From Nocardia sp. MH4 (GTDB taxonomy: Bacteria; Actinomycetota; Actinomycetes; Mycobacteriales; Mycobacteriaceae): a stretch of 64,000 nt of DNA. Every line of letters begins with the position of its first letter. Positions within the stretch are counted from its first letter, which is position 1. Below are positions 7,969-15,713 of this stretch, piece after piece. The position numbers were made by a program, and so were the translations under genes. The notes under the pieces are model-generated. The model had not been told where the DNA came from. It did not search any database and was given only the letters and a program-made list of their open reading frames with translations. The stretch is from positions 1-64,000 of the forward strand of contig NZ_LPNR01000102.1 of assembly GCF_019266065.1 (NCBI RefSeq), written 5' to 3'.

Positions 7969-8484
7969 ATGATCATCAAGGTGTCCGGGTTCGCGCCGGA
8001 AATCGACGACACTGCCTGGATCGCGCCGAACGCGACCGTCATCGGCCGGGTGCGCCTGGCCGCCGAGGTCGGCATCTGGTATTCGGCGGTACTGCGCGGC
8101 GACCTCGAACAGCTCACCGTTGGCGCGCGCACCAATATCCAGGACGGCTGCGTGCTGCACGCCGACCCCGGTTTCCCGCTCACCGTCGGCAGCGGAGTCT
8201 CGGTGGGGCACAACGCGATCCTGCACGGCTGCACCGTCGGCGACGACGTCCTGGTCGGCATGGGCGCCACCGTGCTCAACGGCGCGGTGATCGGCGCGGG
8301 CAGCCTGATCGCGGCCAATGCCCTGATCCCGGAGGGCGCCCAGATTCCACCCGGTTCGCTGGTCGCCGGCGTGCCCGGCAAGGTGCGCCGCGAGCTCACC
8401 GAGGCCCAGCTGGACGGGATCAAGCTCAATGCCGCCGTGTACCTCCACAATCTGGCGACTCATCGCGACGCCGAGGTGTTGTGA
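7969..8484 (+). CDS. gamma-carbonic-anhydrase-like hexapeptide protein
   Basis: A 171-residue left-handed beta-helix protein of the gamma carbonic anhydrase / PaaY-like family, with imperfect hexapeptide repeats across residues 10-125. The three expected zinc histidines are present in GCVLHADPG and VGHNAILHGC. The C-terminal helix (ELTEAQLDGIKLNAAVYLHN) packs against the barrel in known trimers. Many bacterial members have weak or no carbonic anhydrase activity, so the enzymatic role is uncertain. It follows the GlxA-type gene with an 8-base gap. A TGTGAC-AC-GTCACA palindrome overlaps its stop codon. Confidence 0.9.
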   Translation: MIIKVSGFAPEIDDTAWIAPNATVIGRVRLAAEVGIWYSAVLRGDLEQLTVGARTNIQDGCVLHADPGFPLTVGSGVSVGHNAILHGCTVGDDVLVGMGATVLNGAVIGAGSLIAANALIPEGAQIPPGSLVAGVPGKVRRELTEAQLDGIKLNAAVYLHNLATHRDAEVL

Positions 8485-8599
8485 CACGTCACACTGAGCA
8501 AGTGACCAGTAGGGATACCTGATAACATTTGCCCTGCGTATTGCGTCCGGCCATGAGTGTGGCGGCCGGCACCGGGTACGCGAGGTAGGAGGTATCACG

Positions 8600-8788
8600 G
8601 TGGCATACGTGCAGTCCGGTGTGCACCGAGCGGGGGGACGGCTCAGCGTGGCCGATATTGCCGCCCAGCCGGGCGGAATCGAGGCACTCCAGTGCCGGGT
8701 CCACGAACTCCGCTCCCGCGGCGTCCATTTCGCGGCGAACGCGATCGAACAAGAGATGGCCGCACTGGATCTGTCCCCACAGGGATAA
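8600..8788 (+). CDS. small conserved-looking protein of unknown function
   Basis: A 62-residue protein beginning MAYVQSGVHRAGGRLSVAD at a GTG, with a strong ribosome-binding site (AGGAGG, 8591 region, seven bases upstream). It is soluble and predicted mostly helical, with no signal peptide or membrane segment. It ends 7 bases before the TetR gene, so the two are likely co-transcribed. I did not recognise a family. The strong SD and codon-position GC bias favour a real gene. Confidence 0.65.
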   Translation: MAYVQSGVHRAGGRLSVADIAAQPGGIEALQCRVHELRSRGVHFAANAIEQEMAALDLSPQG

Positions 8789-8795
8789 TGGGGCC

Positions 8796-9419
8796 ATGCC
8801 CACTGTCTCGTCCATCCTCGCGCGGATACTGGAAAAGCCCGTCACCGACGGGGAGAAGCTGCTCGACAGCGCGCTGTCGGCGTTTCTCGATTTCGGGATC
8901 AAACGCACGAGCATGGGCGAGATCGCCCGGCGGGCGGGGATCAGTCCGGCCACCCTGTACCGGCGCTTCGAATCCAAGAACGACCTGGTCGAAGCGGTCG
9001 GGGTGCGGGAGGCGCAACGCTATGTGGCCGAGATCGATGAGCGGGTACGGGCGGTCACCGAGCCGGGCGAACAGCTCGTGGAGATCTTCGTCGCGTTCGT
9101 GACGACCCTGGCGGGCAACGAACTACTACGCAGGCTGCTCAGCACCGAGCCGGAGGCCATCCTGCCCAAGCTCACCACCGAAGCAGGCCCGATCCTCGCG
9201 GTCGGCCGCGGATATCTCGCCGACAAACTGCGCGAACTCCAGGCAGGCGCGACGGTGCCCGACTTCGAACCCGATCTCGTCGCCGAGATCATGGCCCGGC
9301 TCGCGCTGTCGCTGGCGCTCACCCCCGACGGCCTCATCCCGCTCGACGACCCGGCCGCGGGCCGCGACTTCGCCCGCCGCACCCTGCTGCCGATGGTCGG
9401 CATCCGCGTCGCTCACTGA
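8796..9419 (+). CDS. TetR family transcriptional regulator
   Basis: A 207-residue TetR-type regulator. The N-terminal HTH at about residues 22-65 reads LLDSALSAFLDFGIKRTSMG, then IARRAGISPATLYRRFESKNDLVEAV. The rest is a helical ligand-binding/dimer domain with no assignable ligand. The ATG at 8796 is chosen because the open frame upstream overlaps the small gene at 8600, which has its own SD. It converges with the DNA methyltransferase gene, and the two coding ends overlap by 7 bases. Confidence 0.9.
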   Translation: MPTVSSILARILEKPVTDGEKLLDSALSAFLDFGIKRTSMGEIARRAGISPATLYRRFESKNDLVEAVGVREAQRYVAEIDERVRAVTEPGEQLVEIFVAFVTTLAGNELLRRLLSTEPEAILPKLTTEAGPILAVGRGYLADKLRELQAGATVPDFEPDLVAEIMARLALSLALTPDGLIPLDDPAAGRDFARRTLLPMVGIRVAH

Positions 9420-11266
9420 GCGGGCACGCCGAACGCGGCGGCCACCGCCTCGTCGATGCCCGCCGCCGCCGCGGGGACCCCGTCCTCGAGCACGCCACGC
9501 ACCCGGCCGACGATCGCTGCCGCGGCCGGGTCCGCCGGATCGGGCAGCGGCAGCCGGGCCACGTACTGGGTGATCCAGCGCCGTCGGCCCGAATACAGCC
9601 GGTTGCCGCACACCGCGTCGTAGAACCGCAGTCCCAACGCCGAATTCGCCACGCCCATCAGCAGATACGCGAGTTCGGTCGCCTGCTCGCCGATGCCGAG
9701 ATCGGTGAGCGAGATCCAGTAGCAGTCCCCGTTGACCACCGCGCCGGAACGGTCCAGCGCGAACCGCGGCCGCTCACTGATATCCGGGAACACCAGTTTC
9801 GGCGCACCCCACAGGTGCGGTCGCTGCGGCACCCAGATCTCGAACCACTTCCGCCCGCCGTCGAGCACATACCGGCGACCGGCGAGCACCTCCTCGTGCG
9901 ACCGCAGATACTCGGCGGCACCGGGGAATTCGGCGAGATCGATGGGCGTGCGGCGCGGCTGCCCGAGATCGTAGGGATAGAGCACCCTGGTGCCGCGATC
10001 CCGCCCGATCCGCCACGGTTGCAGATCGTGGTGAGTGATCAACTGCCGCAACAGTTCCGGCTCCGGCCTCGGATCCATCTGATCCCAGTGGTCGGAGATG
10101 AACACCCGGTCCGCGGTGGTCTTGATGCCGACGCGGATGCGGGCGGTGTCGCCGAAGGTGCGCCACGTGCGCTCGGCGATGCGGCCGAGCCAGCGGTCGA
10201 CAACGGGGCGCGACATGCGCCAGGCGGTATCGCCCGGGGCCACGACACTCGACCGGTCGAGCTCGCCGGATCGACTCCGCGCTCCGGCGCGCCGGTCGGG
10301 GTCCGGTGGCGCCGGTCCCCGACGACCGCTCCGGAGTGCCGAGGGCGCCCCCACCTCCATGGAGCCCACGCCGGGTCGAACGCTCGGTCCGCCGCGCCCG
10401 ATCGATGTGTTGTCCGCGGACGGCGCCGACATCCGAGCACCGACCGGGCCGGTGGACAGCACACCCACCTCGACCGCGAACACCCGCCCGCCCGCGCCGA
10501 CCACGCAGGCCGCGTCCCCGGCCAGCGCGTCGAACAGGTCGGTCGCGCAATCGGGTTCGGCCCCGAGCTCCTCGTAGACCGAGACGTACCGGCAGTCGCA
10601 CTCCTGGGGCGCGCGCGTGGCGACGGTGACGGCGGGCAGCACCGCGGCCGCGAAGAGCTTGGTGTCACCGAGGTCGTAGAGCTCGGCGGGATGCAGTTCG
10701 CTGGTGAGGATCCGGCGCAGATTCGCCCCGGCCCTGGTGGTGAGAAATCGGTTGGCGCACAGCAATCCGAGCACGCCGTCGGCGGCGAGCAGCCGGGGTG
10801 TGATCGCCACGAACGGATGGGTGAGGTCGATGCGCCCGCGCAGCCCGAACCGCTTGCTCAGCAGCTGTGCGGTCGACCCGCCGAGCTGCTGGGTCCGCAC
10901 GTACGGCGGATTGCTGATGACGAGATCGAAGGAACCGTCCGCGATCCGGGTCGACGCGGCGAGGAAATCCCCGGCTCGGCAATCGATCTCGACCCCCTCG
11001 GCGGCGGCGCGCGCTGCGGTGTCGCCGACCGCACGCCGGTCCAGGTCATAGCCGGTCAGCCGTGCCGTGACGCCGGACGACGCCAGCTCGCGATGTACCG
11101 CCAGCAGCAGCTCGCCGTCACCGCAGGCCGGATCGAGCACCCGGAGCTCGCCGGTGCGCGGTGCGTGCAGCAGCGCCCGTCGCGCCAGGAACCGCGCGAG
11201 CGCGGGCGGGGTGTAGTGCCTGCCGTGCCGTTTGCGCTCCTGGGCGTCCCGGGCCTGCGAAGCCAT
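9413..11266 (-). CDS. adenine-specific DNA methyltransferase (Eco57I/TaqI-like), apparently orphan
   Basis: A 617-residue gamma-type N6-adenine methyltransferase. An N-terminal helical segment RHGRHYTPPALARFLARR precedes the AdoMet motif VLDPACGDGELLLAV (about residues 43-57) and the catalytic NPPY motif in VISNPPYVRT (about 116). A TaqI-like target-recognition region fills the C-terminal half (about 350-590, for example LQPWRIGRDRGTRVLYPYDL). A Gly/Ala/Arg/Pro-rich, probably disordered insert lies at about 270-345. No PD-(D/E)xK or other nuclease motif was seen, and no endonuclease gene is adjacent. It may therefore be a solitary methyltransferase or a type IIG remnant. It overlaps the convergent TetR gene by 7 bases. 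Confidence 0.87.
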   Translation of the reverse strand: MASQARDAQERKRHGRHYTPPALARFLARRALLHAPRTGELRVLDPACGDGELLLAVHRELASSGVTARLTGYDLDRRAVGDTAARAAAEGVEIDCRAGDFLAASTRIADGSFDLVISNPPYVRTQQLGGSTAQLLSKRFGLRGRIDLTHPFVAITPRLLAADGVLGLLCANRFLTTRAGANLRRILTSELHPAELYDLGDTKLFAAAVLPAVTVATRAPQECDCRYVSVYEELGAEPDCATDLFDALAGDAACVVGAGGRVFAVEVGVLSTGPVGARMSAPSADNTSIGRGGPSVRPGVGSMEVGAPSALRSGRRGPAPPDPDRRAGARSRSGELDRSSVVAPGDTAWRMSRPVVDRWLGRIAERTWRTFGDTARIRVGIKTTADRVFISDHWDQMDPRPEPELLRQLITHHDLQPWRIGRDRGTRVLYPYDLGQPRRTPIDLAEFPGAAEYLRSHEEVLAGRRYVLDGGRKWFEIWVPQRPHLWGAPKLVFPDISERPRFALDRSGAVVNGDCYWISLTDLGIGEQATELAYLLMGVANSALGLRFYDAVCGNRLYSGRRRWITQYVARLPLPDPADPAAAAIVGRVRGVLEDGVPAAAAGIDEAVAAAFGVPAQ

Positions 11267-11353
11267 GCGCTCGATTCTGCCCCGGGAGGCCGGTGTCGTG
11301 CCGTAGGCGCGAGGCCGCGGACCGGTATCCGAGCGAAAAACCGATCGTTACCT

Positions 11354-11372
11354 GACGAAACATCATTTCGTC
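11354..11372. promoter_or_regulatory. inverted repeat upstream of the DNA methyltransferase
   Basis: GACGAAA-CATCA-TTTCGTC is a perfect 7+7 dyad, with two further pairing bases outside one mismatch. It lies about 88 bases upstream of the methyltransferase start, in AT-richer sequence than its surroundings. It is a plausible operator for autoregulation, but a transcript hairpin cannot be excluded. Confidence 0.45.
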
Positions 11373-11419
11373 CGGCAAACAGTGGCTCGTGCCACCGATT
11401 TTGGGGTTACGCCCGGCCA

Positions 11420-11850
11420 TGACCCACTCCGAGCTCACCTGGGACGAGGCCCGGCTGGCAGGCCACGCGGCTAGTGGTCGGCATGGAGCCCGGGGGGCAC
11501 CGATTCCGGCCCGAGCTCGGTCACCGCGGAGACCTGGTTCGCCGAACCGGCGGACCCTGCGACGCCGGCCAGCGGCGGCGGATCGTTCACCGTCGCCAGC
11601 GCGCTCGACGCCAACGGCGCGTACACCGACACGATCCGGTCCGGCTGGTACGTCTTCTACAAGTGCGCCTGAATTGGGACCAGGGGCTGGCCAATCACGT
11701 GCGGTTCGCCGAGATCGGCGGCGCGGGATCGGCATCGGCGTCGCTTTCCGGGTGCTCTCCCGACCTCGCGCCTGAGCGCACCGCCGAACCCGCTCGTACC
11801 TGTCTTCGTAGGTGCCGGCGGGTTCCGCGTCGCACGCCCGGCTGCTAACG
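11420..11850 (+). pseudogene. non-coding stretch with possible decayed gene remnants
   Basis: The 632-base gap between the methyltransferase and the nitroreductase holds no intact gene. One plus-strand frame ending at about 11671 reads like an exported or cell-surface protein tail (SVTAETWFAEPADP, SALDANGAYTDTIRSGWYVF). It is cut off upstream by a TAG. Removing one G from the G6 run near 11492 would join it to a GTG-started frame (VVGMEPGG). A second short frame follows (LNWDQGLANHVRFAEIGGAG). I infer remnants of one or two genes; no parent family was recognised. Confidence 0.35.
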
Positions 11851-11852
11851 TG

Positions 11853-11867
11853 GTCTCAAAATGAGAC
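11853..11867. promoter_or_regulatory. palindromic operator before the nitroreductase gene
   Basis: GTCTCA-AAA-TGAGAC is a perfect 6+6 dyad ending 31 bases before the nitroreductase ATG, in a likely promoter position. The regulator is unknown. The HxlR-type gene downstream is a possible candidate, since HxlR-type proteins often control neighbouring reductases. Confidence 0.5.
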
Positions 11868-11898
11868 TAGTTCTCCGGATCGACCGAGGAGCCGCGCC

Positions 11899-12594
11899 AT
11901 GGCGCCGACCGACCACGACAACGGCGACTTCGCCGCCCTGCAGCGCCTCGCCGACGAGCGCTGGACCTGCAGGCAGTTCCTGCCCGACGAGGTCGACCGC
12001 GCGACCATCGACCAGTTGCTGAGCCTGGGCGCGCGCACCCCGTCGTGGTGCAACACCCAGCCGTGGCAAGTCGTCGTCACCGCGGGCGAGGGCACCGAGA
12101 GCTTCCGCAAGGCGTTGCTCACCCACATCCAGACCAGCGGCGCCGCACCGGATTTCGAATTTCCCGCGCAGTACGCCGGTGTCTATCGGGAGCGCAGGCG
12201 CGCGTGCGGCTTCCAGCTCTACGACAGCCTCGGCATCGCCAAGGGCGACCACGAGAACACCATGCGCCAGATGGTGCGCAACTTCGAGTTCTTCGACGCA
12301 CCCCACGTCGCCGTCGTCACCTCCGAAGCCGACCTGGGCACCTACGGCGCCGTCGACTGCGGCCTCTGGCTCCAGAGCTTCCTCCTCGGCGCCCAGGCCC
12401 TCGGCCTCGGCGCCGCCCCCCAGGCCGCCCTGGCCTCCTACTCCCCCTTCATCCGCGAGTACTTCGGCCTCCCGGACCACCGCAAGGTCGTCTTCGGCGT
12501 CTCCTTCGGTCACCCCGACCGCACCCACCCCATCAACACCTTCCGCACCACCCGCGCCGCCCTCCCCGACCAGGTCACCTGGCACACCAGCTGA
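11899..12594 (+). CDS. nitroreductase family protein
   Basis: A 231-residue FMN-dependent nitroreductase-fold oxidoreductase. FMN-binding features are RWTCRQFLPDEV at the N-terminus, LGARTPSWCNTQPWQVVVT (typical S/T-x-x-N-x-Q-P-W), and a C-terminal LGAAPQAALASYSPFIREYFGLP segment ending in VVFGVSFGHPD. The family reduces nitroaromatics, quinones or enones with NAD(P)H; the physiological substrate is not evident. The ATG at 11899 follows GAGGAGCC. The gene has its own palindromic promoter element and converges with the HxlR regulator. Confidence 0.9.
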   Translation: MAPTDHDNGDFAALQRLADERWTCRQFLPDEVDRATIDQLLSLGARTPSWCNTQPWQVVVTAGEGTESFRKALLTHIQTSGAAPDFEFPAQYAGVYRERRRACGFQLYDSLGIAKGDHENTMRQMVRNFEFFDAPHVAVVTSEADLGTYGAVDCGLWLQSFLLGAQALGLGAAPQAALASYSPFIREYFGLPDHRKVVFGVSFGHPDRTHPINTFRTTRAALPDQVTWHTS

Positions 12595-12682
12595 CCTCGC
12601 TCGAGATCACCACGCGCTGGGGCGACCGGTTCTCTGCCGATGGCACCCCAGAGCATGGTGCGCGTTTGTCCAGGTGATGGCG

Positions 12683-13147
12683 TCAGGCGGGCCGGGCGGT
12701 GGAGGTGATGCCGGGGCCCGGTTCGGGGACGATGTCGCGGGCGGTGACCTCGGCGGCGCACTCGTCGCAGCTGAGGTGGACGTGGGCCTCGCCGGTGCAG
12801 CCACGGTGACGGTATTCGACCGGGGGGCCGTCGGGGGCCATGTAGGTGTCGCCCCAGTCGCGGATGGCCATCAGGATCGGATAGATGGCGTGCCCCTTCT
12901 CGGTCAGGCGGTATTCCTCGTAGGCGCCGTCCTCGGCGGGCCGCTTCACCAGGATCTCGTGCTCGATCAGCCGGTCGAGACGGTCCTGGAGCCGACCGCG
13001 CGAAATCCCGAGCGCGCTCTGGAAGGCGTTGAAGCGCCGGATCCCGGTGAAGCAGTACTTGAGGATCAGCAAGGTCCAGCGATCCCCGAAGATCACCAAC
13101 GGCCGCGTGATCGAGCACGGGACCTCGGCGAGTTCTTCGTAGCGCAC
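12683..13147 (-). CDS. HxlR family transcriptional regulator
   Basis: A 154-residue winged-helix regulator of the HxlR type. The core reads PCSITRPLVIFGDRWTLLIL, then FNAFQSALGISRGRLQDRLDRL and the wing EEYRLTEKGHAIYPIL. After the wing is a zinc-knuckle-like C-terminal tail with His and Cys (YRHRGC, HVHLSCDEC). HxlR proteins respond to electrophiles or small aromatics. I use the GTG at 13147. There is little SD, but CATAAT on the minus strand ends five bases upstream and could be a -10 box, so the message may be leaderless. A CTGGAC-ACC-GTCCAG dyad lies further upstream at 13222-13236. Confidence 0.88.
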   Translation of the reverse strand: MRYEELAEVPCSITRPLVIFGDRWTLLILKYCFTGIRRFNAFQSALGISRGRLQDRLDRLIEHEILVKRPAEDGAYEEYRLTEKGHAIYPILMAIRDWGDTYMAPDGPPVEYRHRGCTGEAHVHLSCDECAAEVTARDIVPEPGPGITSTARPA

Positions 13148-13425
13148 CCTGCCATTATGCGCGCCCGTTCCCCGAACGCGCGGCGGCGGATTGATGAGGT
13201 CTCGTTCGCGAAGTGATGCGTCTGGACACCGTCCAGCACAGTCGAACTCGGAAAGGTCTGCGCACCGGGCGCTTCGTCCGGATACGGATGCCCCTCCCGC
13301 GGCCACGGTCCCGGACCGTGCACAGCGGCGAGTGCGAGCGCATGAGCGAGATACGTGGTCTGGTCAGCATCGGGAACCGGCCACGCGCCGGGTTCACCGG
13401 CAGGGGCGCCCAGCGCCCTTTCCAC
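13093..13425 (-). CDS. possible small gene or fragment upstream of the HxlR gene
   Basis: A 110-residue frame begins at a GTG with a well-placed AAGGA. Its first 70 residues look protein-like (MERALGAPAGEPGAWPVPDA, DQTTYLAHALALAAVHG, REGHPYPDEAPGAQTFPSS). The last 40 are Arg/Ser-rich and overlap the HxlR start, as if the true 3' part were missing. I recognise no family. It may be a truncated gene or a small overlapping gene. It is the only coding signal in the 408 bases between the HxlR and DUF4279 genes. Confidence 0.4.
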   Translation of the reverse strand: MERALGAPAGEPGAWPVPDADQTTYLAHALALAAVHGPGPWPREGHPYPDEAPGAQTFPSSTVLDGVQTHHFANETSSIRRRAFGERARIMAGCATKNSPRSRARSRGRW

Positions 13426-13555
13426 GAGAATCCTTCACGGCCACACCGTAACCGACTCCCTGCGCCACTTCGCCTGGTCGACAGCGGTCCGGCGCCCGAA
13501 TTCGTGCGCGCGAAAATCGTTCGGCAACCGGCCGGCCGCGTGGTGGGATCTCGCG

Positions 13556-14002
13556 GTGATCAAGATCCGACGGTGTTCCTACTTCGCGCTGTACAGCGAG
13601 ACGATGACCGCGGCCGATATGACCGTTCACCTGAGCATGGAGCCGGACGAGATCCGGGTGCTGGGAAGCAGGTCCGCGGAGCATCGCCTTCCCCGGTCTC
13701 ACAGCTGGCAGATCCACCGGCACAGCCCCGAGAGCATCGACGAACAGATCGAGTACCTGATCGACCGGCTGACACCGGTACTCCCCCGCCTGCTCTCCCT
13801 GATCGACCGGCCGGATGTCGGCGCGAGTATGCAGGTCGTGCGCCATTACGACGATCCCGATGGTGTCCATGGTGCACCCGGCGGCACAAGTCTGGCCGAT
13901 GTCCACAACTGGCCGCGTCCACTGGGTTGGCACCTCACGACGGCCGTGCTCGAATTCCTGGTGGCGACCGGAGCCGAGCTCGATATCGATGAATACAACT
14001 GA
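13556..14002 (+). CDS. DUF4279-type hypothetical protein
   Basis: A 148-residue cytoplasmic protein resembling DUF4279 proteins, with YFALYSETMTAADMTVHLSM near the start, a HSWQI segment, and the closing helix TTAVLEFLVATGAELDIDEYN. DUF4279 proteins are often immunity-like or of unknown function. The GTG at 13556 gives the usual family length. The frame remains open upstream, but that part is low-quality sequence. No signal peptide is present. It ends at a strong bidirectional terminator. Confidence 0.65.
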   Translation: MIKIRRCSYFALYSETMTAADMTVHLSMEPDEIRVLGSRSAEHRLPRSHSWQIHRHSPESIDEQIEYLIDRLTPVLPRLLSLIDRPDVGASMQVVRHYDDPDGVHGAPGGTSLADVHNWPRPLGWHLTTAVLEFLVATGAELDIDEYN

Positions 14003-14019
14003 GGTGGGCGTGAAACGGC

Positions 14020-14052
14020 CGTCGGCTCGTCCTGATGCAGGACGAGCCGACG
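14020..14052. terminator. bidirectional hairpin terminator
   Basis: CGTCGGCTCGTCCT and AGGACGAGCCGACG form a perfect 14-base stem with a GATGC loop. It sits between the convergent DUF4279 gene and accD6, the last gene of the FAS-II operon, and probably ends both transcripts. There is no U-tract. Confidence 0.8.
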
Positions 14053-14077
14053 GGCGGGTAGGACTACCGCGCTGGGG

Positions 14078-15508
14078 TCAGAGCGGGATGTTCTTGTGGT
14101 GGCTCTTGCGGGCCGGGGCCGAGGCCAGGGCCGCGGCGATGATGCTGCGGGTCTTGGCGGGGTCGATGACCTCGTCGACGACGCCGATGGCCACGGCGCG
14201 TTCGACACCGCCGGCGATCTGCTCGTGCTCGGCGGTCAGGCGCTCGTGGAGGGCTTCGCGCTCGTCCTCGGGGGCGGCCGCGAGTGCCTTCTTGTGCAGG
14301 ATGCCGACCGCGGCCTTGGCGCCCATGACGGCGACTTCGGAACCGGGCCAGGCGTACACGGCGGTGGCGCCCAGGGAGCGGGCGTTCATCGCGATGTAGG
14401 CGCCGCCGTAGATCTTGCGGGTCACCAGGGTGACGCGCGGGACGCGGGCCTCGGCGAAGGCGTGCAGCAGCTTCGCGCCGCGGCGGACCACGCCCTCGAG
14501 TTCCTGGCCGACGCCGGGCAGGTAGCCGGGGACGTCGGTGACCACGATCAGCGGGATGCCGAACGCGTCGCACAGGCGCACGAAACGCGAAGCCTTCTCG
14601 GCGCTTTCGGAGTTCAGGCAGCCGCCGAGGCGCAGCGGGTTGTTGGCGAGCACGCCGACGGTGCGGCCGCCGAGACGGCCGAGGCCGACGACCATGCTGC
14701 GGGCGTAACCACCCTGCAGTTCCTCGAAGGAGGATTCGCCGTCGACGTTGTCGAGCAGCTCGTGGATGATCGGCTTCACGTCGTAGGCGCGCTTGGCCGA
14801 GGCGGGCAGCATCGCCTTCAGGTCGACGTCACCGTGCTCGGCGACGGCCTGATCGAATTCGCCCTGCTCGGCGAACATCGAGACCAGCCGGCGAGCGCGA
14901 TGCATGGCATCGGCCTCGTCGTCGGCGGCGATGTGGCACACGCCCGACTTCTTGAAGTGTGTGGTGGGACCACCGAGGGTCTCCATGTCGACGTTCTCGC
15001 CGGTCACCGAACGCACCACGTCCGGACCGGTGACGAAGACACGGCCCTCGGGCGCCATGATGACGATGTCGGTGAGCGCGGGGCCGTACGCGGCGCCACC
15101 GGCGGCGAAGCCGAGCACCACGGAAATCTGGGGAACCAGGCCGGACGCGCGGACCATGGCCTCGAAGACCAGGCCTACCGCGTGCAGGGCCTCGACGCCC
15201 TCGGCCAGGCGTGCGCCACCGGAGTGCCACAGGCCGACGACCGGGAGGCCGGAATCGATGGCGGTGTCGATCGCGTCGACGATGTGCTTGCAGCCCTCGA
15301 CGCCCATCGCGCCGCCCATGACGGTGGCATCCGAGCAGTAGGCCACGGTGCGGACACCGTCGACCTCGCCGATCGCGGCCAGCACACCGGACTTGTCCCG
15401 CGGGTGCAGCGGAAGCACCGTGCCGGGATCGAAGAACCGCTGCAGGCGGCCGAGCGGGTCGCGCGGATCGGTCGTCGTGTCGTGAAACGCGGGAGCAATG
15501 ATGGTCAT
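14078..15508 (-). CDS. accD6: acyl-CoA carboxylase beta subunit (carboxyltransferase)
   Basis: A 476-residue biotin-dependent carboxyltransferase, last gene of the fatty-acid operon. AccD6 in mycobacteria (473 residues) carboxylates acetyl-CoA to malonyl-CoA for FAS. N-terminal crotonase-like half: VGLWHSGGARLAEGVEAL and GFAAGGAAYGPALTDI (oxyanion glycines). C-terminal half: DVPGYLPGVGQELEGVVRRG, HAFAEARVPRVTLVTRKIYG and GSEVAVMGAKAAV. The ATG at 15508 has AGGAGA upstream; a longer open frame lacks support. A 205-base gap to kasA contains a long-loop inverted repeat. Confidence 0.94.
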   Translation of the reverse strand: MTIIAPAFHDTTTDPRDPLGRLQRFFDPGTVLPLHPRDKSGVLAAIGEVDGVRTVAYCSDATVMGGAMGVEGCKHIVDAIDTAIDSGLPVVGLWHSGGARLAEGVEALHAVGLVFEAMVRASGLVPQISVVLGFAAGGAAYGPALTDIVIMAPEGRVFVTGPDVVRSVTGENVDMETLGGPTTHFKKSGVCHIAADDEADAMHRARRLVSMFAEQGEFDQAVAEHGDVDLKAMLPASAKRAYDVKPIIHELLDNVDGESSFEELQGGYARSMVVGLGRLGGRTVGVLANNPLRLGGCLNSESAEKASRFVRLCDAFGIPLIVVTDVPGYLPGVGQELEGVVRRGAKLLHAFAEARVPRVTLVTRKIYGGAYIAMNARSLGATAVYAWPGSEVAVMGAKAAVGILHKKALAAAPEDEREALHERLTAEHEQIAGGVERAVAIGVVDEVIDPAKTRSIIAAALASAPARKSHHKNIPL

Positions 15509-15569
15509 CGCGTTCGTCTCCTGCCTTCGAAGAAGAGTTGCCGCTGCGGCGGCTGCGTATGGCGAACCG

Positions 15570-15610
15570 CCGGTGGGGTCGAACCATTTAGTTGGCGCGA
15601 ACCCCACCGG
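15570..15610 (-). other. inverted repeat in the kasA-accD6 gap
   Basis: CCGGTGGGGT at 15570-15579 pairs with ACCCCACCGG at 15601-15610 around a 21-base loop. It lies within the only long gap inside the FAS-II operon (about 205 bases between kasA stop and accD6 start). It could lower read-through into accD6 or belong to a separate accD6 promoter region; the sequence alone does not decide. Confidence 0.4.
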
Positions 15611-15713
15611 GGATCGTGAATGCAGTCGATCGGTGCGGCTGTATCAACCAGCCCGACCTGGAGGGCCTACGTGGTGACGCAAGCTGCCTCCTTCGGCCCT
15701 TGACCAGGTCGAG

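Noticed and set aside
8480-8493. TGTGAC-AC-GTCACA palindrome as a CRP site
   Set aside because: Spacing between half-sites is 4, not 6, and it overlaps the stop of the carbonic-anhydrase-like gene; kept only as a remark.
14096-15619. Long plus-strand frame opposite accD6
   Set aside because: Antisense artefact of high GC; accD6 has all carboxyltransferase motifs and operon context.
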